64,000 nt of DNA from Methylomonas sp. LW13. Its GTDB lineage: Bacteria; Pseudomonadota; Gammaproteobacteria; Methylococcales; Methylomonadaceae. This document shows, piece by piece, positions 50,465 through 57,182 of the stretch. The position numbers and the translations under genes are program-made. Below the pieces are notes generated by a model. The model saw only the letters and a list, made by a program, of their open reading frames with translations, made no database searches and was not told the origin of the DNA. The stretch is taken from positions 2,852,001 through 2,916,000 of the forward strand of contig NZ_CP033381.1 of assembly GCF_016865255.1 (NCBI RefSeq), written 5' to 3'. Within the stretch, counting starts at the first letter, position 1. Each line of letters begins with the position of its first letter.

Positions 50465-52285
50465 ATGAAAAATAGAACCTTACACAACGCCTTCCCCATC
50501 GTGGCGGCCGCCATCGGCAATCGCTTTGGCGTCAAAGTCAGTGTCGGTGGGAATCAAGCCTATACCGATGGCAAATCCATTCAGTTGCCGGCTTATGACG
50601 GTGACGATGCGGAATATCAGGATGTGGCCTGGGGGCTGTTGGCCCACGAAGCGGCGCACATTCGTTATTCGGACTTTACGCTGCGCTACGGTAATTCAGT
50701 ATTACGCCGTCGGCTTTGCAACGCGATTGAAGATGTCCGCATTGAGTATGAACTGGCCAAGGATTTTCCGGGAACTCGGCTGACGATTCGCACGGTAATT
50801 GAAAAGATGATTGCCAAAGGCGACTTTGTCGCCAGCAATATCACTGATCATCCGGCCAATATTCTGTATAGCTTCGTGTTGAAAAGCTTGCGTGCCAGGG
50901 TATTGGGTCAGTCGTCGTTACGGCCGTTGGTCGAAGAAACTGAAACCGCTTTGAAGGCAACGTTCCCCACCGGCGCTGTGACACGTTTGAAAGGCTTATT
51001 GTCCGAAGTCCCGGAGGGATTGCAATCCGAATCCGATTGCCTGCAATTGACTGATCGCATCCTGACCATGATTGAGCAGGAGTTCGAGCAACAACGGCAG
51101 CGCAATCAGACTCAGCCATCGGTTGATGAGGACACATCGTGTGAATCGGATGATACGGATCAGGCCGGTGAAACAGCTGACTTGGACAATTCGAACGCTT
51201 CGGATTCCGAGGATGATATGGAACACGATCAAGATTTACCTACGGATAATGACGACGAACAGTCTTCAGAATCCGGTGGTAACGATGATTCCAATCCGGA
51301 AAATCCTGACGATGAACCCAGTGCGCAGGCAGAAAGTTCTTCATCCAATCCGCAAGGTGATGACGAAGAGAGCACGGAGATTGCAGACCCGATGGGCGTC
51401 TTGCAAACCCTGTTGTCCGCCAGCGACGGTGACATCGAACAAGACCTGTTTGAATCCCTTAAATCAGCCTTGTCGTTGGCGGCGGAAAACGTGTCAGAAC
51501 TGCTAATGCCCAGTGGCCACGAGCCACCTATGGACGATCAGGCCGGTGCGTTTTTTCTGCGTAAGGTACAAAGCGAATCGGGGAAAATCCGCGCCGCTTT
51601 ACAAGGCCTGGTGCAGTCACAAACCCTCAACCGCTCGCAACATGCGTGTCGTGGACGGCGAATGGATGGTAAGCGTTTACACCGCTTACCACTCGGCGAA
51701 ACCAAGGTGTTTCAGCGTAAGCAGGCCAAATCGGCGCCCAATACTGCGATTCATCTGCTACTCGATAAATCCGAAAGCATGGGTTATCAGGTGACCGATA
51801 GCCAAGGCCAACCCATCGGATCGCGTATGCCGATTGCGTTGGAAGCCACCTTGGCGCTGGCATTGGCCTTTGAAGGCATTCCGGGGGTTAATCCTGGCGT
51901 CACTGCGTTTCCCGGCATTCAAGATGACTCGGTATTTCGTCTGCTGGAGCATGGTCAACGTGTGAATGCCCGTACCGGTGCTTTTTCGCTGGCAGCCACT
52001 GGCAGTACGCCGATGACCGAAGCGATTTGGTTTGGTGCGGCGTCGCTATTAGGTTGCCGAGAACCTCGCAAAGTGTTGATGGTCATGACCGATGGTCAGC
52101 CCAACGATACCTTGAGCACGCTGGAACTGTTGCAGCGTTGCCGCGATAGTGGCATTGAAACGGTCGGTGTGGGATTGGGATTGGATGTCAGTCATCTATT
52201 CCCGATTGCGATCACCATTAACGATCTATCAGAGCTGAGAGCGCAATTGTTCGAACTCTCGAAAGCGGTGTTGTTGGCTGCCTAA
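50465..52285 (+). CDS. CobT-like VWA-domain protein
   Basis: A 606-aa protein. The N-terminal part carries a zincin-like HEAAH (residues 61-65, 'GLLAHEAAHIRYSD'). Residues about 210-310 are a highly acidic Asp/Glu/Ser linker. The C-terminal VWA domain has the MIDAS motif 'DKSES' (Asp about 434), 'TGSTPMTEA' and 'MTDGQPND'. This is the CobT layout and the partner of the CobS-like ATPase at 47368. Real CobT functions in aerobic cobaltochelatase; here neither cobN nor a similar large subunit is nearby, so a different client is likely. Confidence 0.88.
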   Translation: MKNRTLHNAFPIVAAAIGNRFGVKVSVGGNQAYTDGKSIQLPAYDGDDAEYQDVAWGLLAHEAAHIRYSDFTLRYGNSVLRRRLCNAIEDVRIEYELAKDFPGTRLTIRTVIEKMIAKGDFVASNITDHPANILYSFVLKSLRARVLGQSSLRPLVEETETALKATFPTGAVTRLKGLLSEVPEGLQSESDCLQLTDRILTMIEQEFEQQRQRNQTQPSVDEDTSCESDDTDQAGETADLDNSNASDSEDDMEHDQDLPTDNDDEQSSESGGNDDSNPENPDDEPSAQAESSSSNPQGDDEESTEIADPMGVLQTLLSASDGDIEQDLFESLKSALSLAAENVSELLMPSGHEPPMDDQAGAFFLRKVQSESGKIRAALQGLVQSQTLNRSQHACRGRRMDGKRLHRLPLGETKVFQRKQAKSAPNTAIHLLLDKSESMGYQVTDSQGQPIGSRMPIALEATLALALAFEGIPGVNPGVTAFPGIQDDSVFRLLEHGQRVNARTGAFSLAATGSTPMTEAIWFGAASLLGCREPRKVLMVMTDGQPNDTLSTLELLQRCRDSGIETVGVGLGLDVSHLFPIAITINDLSELRAQLFELSKAVLLAA

Positions 52286-52377
52286 GTCTCGGCCAGTCAT
52301 TTATCCGTAGCCCAATCCTTGGCTTAATGCCTTGGATTGTGGCTATGGGTAGCTGATTGCAACCGTAGTTTGTCGAA

Positions 52378-52539
52378 GGCTATGTTCGCGTTAGTAGTTG
52401 AAAGGACATTGAAGCCGTCATCCCGGCATGGATTGCCGGAATCCAAGTCACAAGGATGTGAAGAAATCTTGCCATCCATGACTTCTGGGCCCCGGCAATC
52501 CATGCCGGGGCGACGTCAACTATTAACGCGAACATAGCC
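52378..52539. mobile_element. 162-bp MITE with 24-bp terminal inverted repeats and 8-bp target duplication
   Basis: Ends: GGCTATGTTCGCGTTA(G/A)TAGTTGA as inverted repeats with one mismatch in 24. It is flanked by TTGTCGAA on both sides (52370-52377 and 52540-52547). Inside, CCGGCATGGATTGCCGG and its complement form a second, inner inverted repeat. No coding capacity. The GG start and 8-bp duplication are like ISL3-family elements, so an ISL3-type transposase could have moved it in trans; this assignment is tentative. Confidence 0.8.
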
Positions 52540-52590
52540 TTGTCGAATGCACTCACATCCTGGAGCCCATTCGACAAACAGACCTTTCAT

Positions 52591-52691
52591 GCGTTCTTTT
52601 CGAAGAATGCTGAATCCGACCTTGGTCGGCGTTCCGTCATTAGGCGGCGAGCAAGGTGATCCCTTGATCGTGTCGGGTGCGTTAAGCCCGA
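52591..52691 (+). ncRNA. Structured RNA-like element, copy R3
   Basis: GCGTTCTT-TTCG-AAGAATGC (52591-52610), CCGAC-CTTG-GTCGG (52616-52629), the invariant GTTCCGT...GCGGC block (52631-52647), CAAGG/CCTTG, and TCGGG-TGCGTTAAG-CCCGA (52673-52691). The middle pair of the last stem has changed A-T to G-C on both sides relative to R1. It lies 114 nt before the 178-aa gene, just after the MITE. Confidence 0.62.
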
Positions 52692-52723
52692 TGTAAATCG
52701 CAGTGGTGCTACCCACTGAAAAT

Positions 52724-52782
52724 CAAAACCCGCTTCGGGCGACCATCGCCCGGCCGGGCGCTGCTCATTCGAAGTGTTTTCT
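52724..52782 (+). promoter_or_regulatory. Switch-like leader before the 178-aa gene
   Basis: CGGGCG (52736-52741) pairs with CGCCCG (52747-52752), which can instead pair with CGGGCG (52755-52760). CAGTGG/CCACTG (52701-52718) lies just upstream. A T-rich stretch (TTTTCTT) precedes the ribosome site AAAGGAG. Confidence 0.5.
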
Positions 52783-52805
52783 TAAATCTTTAAAGGAGAA
52801 CTTCA

Positions 52806-53342
52806 ATGAACTTTATTTTCGGCGTCATCCTACTGGCTATGTTTATCCTCGCCTTGCGGGTGATTTGGGCAACAGCATTGCAACTGCTGAGCGCATTCAA
52901 ACACACAGCTCAAACGTTTCACCGCTATCGTGCGCAGCGTTTGGCACGACACCGGCTACCGGTGATCATGCCCACCATCCGTCACGAGGTAGATTGGTTG
53001 GCCATGTCGGATTCCGTGCGTCAGGAAATTCATAGTCGCAACGCAGGTTCCAATCGGCAAGTTGATCGATTGGATGTGGAGTTGCAGATAAAATCCAAAA
53101 CCATGGAACTGATTAAAGCCGATATTCAAATCGCCAAGTTACAACTGGAATTGGAAAAAGTCAGACCAATGGCAGCTTTAGATGAGCCGAAAGCCGGTAA
53201 ACTGACAAAACGCTCGAAAAAAACTACTTCAGTGATGGATGAAGATTTATCCAAATCATCCCATCCAGTGCGTCAATTGAGGACTGCTCTCAAGTCTGGT
53301 AATGGCCTGGAGATTCAGGCTAATGAGCTTGCCCGCCATTGA
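52806..53342 (+). CDS. Unknown membrane-anchored 178-aa protein
   Basis: The N-terminal hydrophobic helix ('FIFGVILLAMFILALRVIW', residues 3-21) is followed by a basic segment and a long coiled-coil-like region ('RLDVELQIKSKTMELIKADIQIAKLQLELEKV'). The C-terminus is Lys/Ser-rich. It has an AAAGGAGAA ribosome site. No family recognised; the form suits an inner-membrane scaffold facing the cytoplasm. Its last 23 bp overlap a convergent small gene. Confidence 0.75.
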   Translation: MNFIFGVILLAMFILALRVIWATALQLLSAFKHTAQTFHRYRAQRLARHRLPVIMPTIRHEVDWLAMSDSVRQEIHSRNAGSNRQVDRLDVELQIKSKTMELIKADIQIAKLQLELEKVRPMAALDEPKAGKLTKRSKKTTSVMDEDLSKSSHPVRQLRTALKSGNGLEIQANELARH

Positions 53343-53697
53343 AAACCGACCACTGAGCACCCGTTTGTGTTTTGAAGATACGAACGGGGTTTCTGTTGAT
53401 TGGTTGATCAAATTGAGTCGGCAATAAGTTTGATGGCAACAAAGCCGAAAAATCGTGTTGGCTCTCTCGCCTGAGTTGGCGAATACGACTTAATAACGTC
53501 CAAGCGATTTCTGGATCGTCAATATCGTTCAAGACTTCCGCTTCGGCAGCGTCCAAATCAGCAAATAATTTTTTGCAGATTGGGGTGGCTTGATCGTTGG
53601 AATCCAACGGAATCGCCATCGGTTTTCGACTTGGATACGTCTCTTCCGTCTGCTTAGGACTGAGGAAATCAAAAATGCGCAAAATATCGTCAAACAT
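53320..53697 (-). CDS. Unknown 125-aa protein, antisense to its neighbours
   Basis: The only minus-strand ORF in this block that looks like a protein: acidic middle 'CKKLFADLDAAEAEVLNDIDDPEIAWTLLSRI', a basic helix, and few rare residues. A weak AGAGAAA lies before the start. It overlaps the 178-aa gene tail to tail by 23 bp and is divergent from the zinc-ribbon gene. No family recognised. Confidence 0.55.
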   Translation of the reverse strand: MFDDILRIFDFLSPKQTEETYPSRKPMAIPLDSNDQATPICKKLFADLDAAEAEVLNDIDDPEIAWTLLSRIRQLRRESQHDFSALLPSNLLPTQFDQPINRNPVRIFKTQTGAQWSVFNGGQAH

Positions 53698-53806
53698 GGC
53701 TATTTCTCTGCTTTTAATGAGTTTTAGTCACCATATACCGATTTTTGCGCGAATTCAACCCCGCTGCGCAAGCCGATTTTCGGCTTTATTCAGCGACTTT
53801 ACCCTT

Positions 53807-53848
53807 GCAGGAACTTCATCCTGCCGGGTGGTCGTTCCTGCATTTTTT
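53807..53848 (+). promoter_or_regulatory. Switch-like leader before the zinc-ribbon gene
   Basis: GCAGGA (53807-53812) pairs perfectly with TCCTGC (53819-53824), or GCAGGAAC (53807-53814) pairs perfectly with GTTCCTGC (53834-53841) followed by ATTTTTT. This is the clearest two-state member of the family. GGAG follows the T-run at once. Confidence 0.65.
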
Positions 53849-53861
53849 GGAGAACATGACC

Positions 53862-54524
53862 ATGAAAACAATCAACCAACCCATCGTTGGCACAACCGCT
53901 GTCGAAAACAGCACGGTTCGCTATCTGAATCAGTACCGCTGTCCCTACTGCCAAACCGAATGGGAGGATGTATGGGATTGCGCCTGTAACGATCGCTGCC
54001 CGGACTGCAACAAGGAGATCGAGCCTTATGAAAGCGCATTGATCGAGGGTGAATCGGTGGAAACCGAATTGCCAGACGAAAAACCCGCCTCCGCCAATGT
54101 CACGGCGGCGGCTGTGAATCGGCTTTTCGTAGTTTCTTATGAAATCGACTATGTGCACCGGGTGTCGGTGGGTATCACCGCGGATAGTCCCGAAGCTGCA
54201 CAACAGATTGCCGAGCAGGCATTCAACGATGCCACCATTTGGGATGACACAGCTAACGTGCCGCTATTATCCGACGAATACCTTGAGTCGGGCGATGAAA
54301 GTTTGGCCTGGGAATGCGTGGCCGTTGAACAATGGCCGGAACCGGATCATTCGGTTCGGCAATTGAAGAAAGAGCAAGCGGCCATGCAAGTTTGCCGCGG
54401 TTTGGTTGAAGCCTATCAACAAGGCGAAACCAATGGCGGCAGTATCGATTGGGAAAATTTAGATCAGTTAATCCCTCTGGCCTTACAAGCCTTGGGAAAG
54501 CCTGTACTGGAGATCCAATCCTGA
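53862..54524 (+). CDS. Zinc-ribbon ICE protein of unknown function
   Basis: A 220-aa protein. The N-terminus has two Cys pairs ('YRCPYCQTEW...CNDRCPDCNKEI') forming a probable zinc ribbon. The second part ('FVVSYEIDYVHRVSVGITADSPEAAQQIAEQAFND') resembles small domains found in conjugative-element proteins. ATG 53862 has GGAG at a normal distance; ATG 53856 is too close. No enzymatic motif seen. Confidence 0.78.
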   Translation: MKTINQPIVGTTAVENSTVRYLNQYRCPYCQTEWEDVWDCACNDRCPDCNKEIEPYESALIEGESVETELPDEKPASANVTAAAVNRLFVVSYEIDYVHRVSVGITADSPEAAQQIAEQAFNDATIWDDTANVPLLSDEYLESGDESLAWECVAVEQWPEPDHSVRQLKKEQAAMQVCRGLVEAYQQGETNGGSIDWENLDQLIPLALQALGKPVLEIQS

Positions 54525-54612
54525 AAAGTGCGCGCGGTGTTTAAGCGCGCAATTTGCAAAAACCTGAGTTAGCCACGTCATTCTATTCGGCACTCATTTT
54601 TGTCCATCCACA

Positions 54613-54661
54613 CGGGAATGTCCTATTCCCGCTGGGGAATCGTGATGTTTCCGTATTTTTT
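54613..54661 (+). promoter_or_regulatory. Switch-like leader before the 165-aa gene
   Basis: CGGGAAT (54613-54619) pairs with ATTCCCG (54625-54631). The latter's ATTCCC can pair with GGGAAT (54635-54640), and ACGGGAA can pair with TTTCCGT (54648-54654), which is followed by ATTTTTT. The ribosome site TGAGGA follows. Confidence 0.62.
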
Positions 54662-54673
54662 GAGGACAACATC

Positions 54674-55171
54674 ATGACACAAGTCTTTGAACACACCTTC
54701 GGCACGGGTCATTGCATCCAGTATCAGCGTTTGCCGTCCGGCACCTGTTATCACGCCGATACACCGGAACCGATGGTTGATTTGTTGGAACAACTTCGCC
54801 ATAGCCGACGCAAAATTCGGGTTTATTACGGCGATACCCAAACCGGTCAGTCGTGGCTTGATGAACACGATGTCATCGGCTGGATTGGCCGTTCGACAGG
54901 CACCATCAAAGTGCCGTTATTGATCGAACCAGGTGACATCGGAGGTCCAGCGTTACTGGATCATTGTATCGTCCGTGTCGACAGTCCCCGCCAGGTACTT
55001 TACCAACATGATGATTTTCGAGTTGGCGAGGTAGAACTGGTGAAAGGCGAGCTTAACCGCTTGCCCTGGGAAATCTGGATCGACGGCAGCGTGCATGCCC
55101 GGTTCAAAGTAAAAACCGAAGCCCGGCAGTATCAGGACTTCATTCAAGGTAAGCGGTTCGCGTTGATATGA
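54674..55171 (+). CDS. Unknown 165-aa ICE protein
   Basis: A mostly beta-rich protein ('KIRVYYGDTQTGQSWLDEHDVIGWIGRSTGTIKVPLLIEPGD' in part, then 'WEIWIDGSVHARFKVKTEARQYQDFIQG'). Similar proteins occur in SXT/IncC-like elements without a known function. It has the ribosome site TGAGGA at the end of its own switch-like leader. It stands alone between two leaders. Confidence 0.75.
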   Translation: MTQVFEHTFGTGHCIQYQRLPSGTCYHADTPEPMVDLLEQLRHSRRKIRVYYGDTQTGQSWLDEHDVIGWIGRSTGTIKVPLLIEPGDIGGPALLDHCIVRVDSPRQVLYQHDDFRVGEVELVKGELNRLPWEIWIDGSVHARFKVKTEARQYQDFIQGKRFALI

Positions 55172-55218
55172 CGCGCCGTTTAATTTCAACACTCGGTTAA
55201 ACCGAGTCTTTCACACTA

Positions 55219-55274
55219 CCCCTGCGGGATGATGCTATCCCGCCAGGGATAAATCGGTCGTCAGGGGCTTCTTT
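55219..55274 (+). promoter_or_regulatory. Switch-like leader before the DUF4942 methylase gene
   Basis: GCGGGAT (55224-55230) pairs with ATCCCGC (55237-55243), or TATCCC (55236-55241) pairs with GGGATA (55246-55251). Outside them CCCCTG (55219-55224) pairs with CAGGGG (55262-55267), followed by CTTCTTT. TTGGAG follows. Confidence 0.6.
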
Positions 55275-55284
55275 GGAGAAGATC

Positions 55285-57048
55285 ATGACAGACCCCTATC
55301 AATATTACCCCACGCCAGAAGCACTGAGCCGTAAAGCCTGGGCGACGTTCAAGAACCAACAATTCACTCGGGTATTGGAGCCTTCAGCAGGCGAAGGCCA
55401 TTTGCTTCGTTCAGTACCGTACCAGTATGGGAAACGTTTGCCGATCGATTGCATTGAAATCGATATCCGCAAGCACGCGGTTCTGCGCGATGAAGGCTTT
55501 GCCGTGGTGGGGATGGATTTTCTGCAGTTTCAAAGCGGCAGTGTCTATTCGCACATCATCATGAATCCGCCGTTTGCCGACGGGGCCAAACACGTGTTGA
55601 AGGCTTGGGAGATTTTGTTTGACGGTGAAATCGTCGCCATCCTCAACGCCGAAACCGTGCGCAATCCGTTTTCGAAGGAACGCCAGCTGTTATTGCGTTT
55701 GATCGAGCAGCACGGCGAAGTCGAGTTTCTGCCAGAAATGTTCGCCGGCGAGGATGCCGAACGCAAAACGCCGGTCGAGGTGGCCTTGGTCTGGTTGAGG
55801 AAAACCTCAACGTTTGAGCAGGACATCCTCGGCTGTATTCTGGATGATTTGCGCCAGGATAGGCGGGAGGCCGACGATTTAGCCGGTGAGTTTCAAATGC
55901 CCAACGAGTTGGCCTTACCAAACGCCTTCATCGACAATGCGGTACTGATGTTCAATGCCGCGGTCGAAGCCGCGCGCCAAGCCGTATTCAGTGAAGCCCG
56001 AGCCAGTCGTTATCGGGCCATGCTGGGTAAAACTCTCGGCGAACTGAGCGGTGGCGGTATCAGTAGTGAAGACGAGTCGTCTTCGGATGCGGTGAAGCGG
56101 ACGCTGTTTAAACGCTATCACGATTTGAAGAATCGGGCCTGGGTCAGCATTTTACGCTCGACACAGGTCACGTCGCGTTTGTCGTCGGCGGCGCAAAAAC
56201 GCTTGGAATCGGATTTCGAAACGGTGAAGTCCTTGGAATTTACCGTACCGAATATCTACGGCTTTTTGCAAGGCATCATCGATCAGCAAGGTGAAATTCA
56301 ACTGAGCATGGTATGCGATGTATTCGATTTGATCACCCGCTATTACAGCGATAACGCGGTGTTTTACATGGGCTGGAAATCCAATGATAAACATCGCACG
56401 CTGGGTATGCGGATCAAAACCACGCGCTTCATTCTGCCGGGTCATGGCTCGAGTTCTTACCAGAATGGTTTGAACTGGGAATCGGAACGGCTGCTGGCCG
56501 ACTTCGACAAGGTATTTGCCTTGCTCGACGGCAAGACCGAAGCGGAAGTAAGTTTGGTATCGGTGTTTCGGCAGCATTTTCACGCACTTCGGGTCGGCAA
56601 GCGGATTGGCGGTAGTTATTTTGACGTTCGCTATTATCCCGGCGTTGGCACCATTCACTTTTTTCCGAAAAGTAAAACCCTGATCGATCGGATGAACCGT
56701 TGGGTCGGCCGCCAGCGCCGCTGGTTGCCGCCGGTGGACATCCAAGCTGGAAAAGGTTTCTGGCATCAGTTCGAACAAGCGGAAGCGTTCGATAAGGCGT
56801 TTCACACCGAAGTGAACAAGCAGTGCAAATGCGATGGCCGACCTCTCCGATTCGATCCCTTCTGGGCTATCAAGCACGGCGGGGAGTCGGAACGGGAAAG
56901 AGGCCATGGCCTGTTGACACAAGCAATGAGCACGGTACTTGTCAGTCGGGGTATCGATCCCGATGCGGTATTGGAAAACGCCCAATCCAGCTTGCTGGAA
57001 TGGGCGGGGTCTGTACCATCGGCTATTGATCTGGCTTTGGCATCGTAA
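55285..57048 (+). CDS. DUF4942 protein with N6-adenine-methylase-like domain
   Basis: A 587-aa protein. The N-terminal SAM-binding fold has 'LEPSAGEGHL' (31-40) and the amino-methylase motif 'NPPF' (94-97), both complete. From about residue 200 it is the DUF4942 domain, with 'NIYGFLQGIID' and 'YFDVRYYPGVGTIHFFP'. Such proteins occur on many conjugative elements and could methylate element or host DNA, for instance to escape restriction. No target-recognition domain is evident. TTGGAG precedes ATG 55285. Confidence 0.85.
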   Translation: MTDPYQYYPTPEALSRKAWATFKNQQFTRVLEPSAGEGHLLRSVPYQYGKRLPIDCIEIDIRKHAVLRDEGFAVVGMDFLQFQSGSVYSHIIMNPPFADGAKHVLKAWEILFDGEIVAILNAETVRNPFSKERQLLLRLIEQHGEVEFLPEMFAGEDAERKTPVEVALVWLRKTSTFEQDILGCILDDLRQDRREADDLAGEFQMPNELALPNAFIDNAVLMFNAAVEAARQAVFSEARASRYRAMLGKTLGELSGGGISSEDESSSDAVKRTLFKRYHDLKNRAWVSILRSTQVTSRLSSAAQKRLESDFETVKSLEFTVPNIYGFLQGIIDQQGEIQLSMVCDVFDLITRYYSDNAVFYMGWKSNDKHRTLGMRIKTTRFILPGHGSSSYQNGLNWESERLLADFDKVFALLDGKTEAEVSLVSVFRQHFHALRVGKRIGGSYFDVRYYPGVGTIHFFPKSKTLIDRMNRWVGRQRRWLPPVDIQAGKGFWHQFEQAEAFDKAFHTEVNKQCKCDGRPLRFDPFWAIKHGGESERERGHGLLTQAMSTVLVSRGIDPDAVLENAQSSLLEWAGSVPSAIDLALAS

Positions 57049-57098
57049 TCCGGTGTTATACAGGTCTTTAACTTAACCACTGGCCTAGCCAGTACTAC

Positions 57099-57165
57099 CC
57101 GCCTCGGGGAGATGATCCGTTCTCCCCGTCGGGGTTGGACTATGTCATGTCCTTGGGGCATTTTT
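57099..57165 (+). promoter_or_regulatory. Switch-like leader before the GHKL ATPase gene
   Basis: CGGGGAGA (57105-57112) pairs with TCTCCCCG (57121-57128), whose CCCCG can instead pair with CGGGG (57130-57134). A later GGGGC (57155-57159) precedes ATTTTT. A separate ACTGGC/GCCAGT hairpin (57079-57093) lies upstream. CGGAG follows. Confidence 0.57.
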
Positions 57166-57182
57166 ATACCCGGAGATAACAC

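Noticed and set aside
47368..52285. Real aerobic cobaltochelatase (CobST) linked to the corrin operon at 60 kb
   Set aside because: No cobN in the block, DUF3150 and WGR proteins lie between, and the pair matches the conserved ICE genes; the corrin genes are on the other strand beyond the element border.
43410..52691. The three repeats as a CRISPR array or REP sequences
   Set aside because: They are kilobases apart, about 100 nt long, imperfect with paired changes, and each is tied to a gene leader; this is not a CRISPR or simple REP pattern.
53597..53989. 130-aa plus-strand ORF opposite the 125-aa minus-strand gene
   Set aside because: It crosses the leader 53807-53848 and the start of the zinc-ribbon gene in another frame and has no ribosome site.
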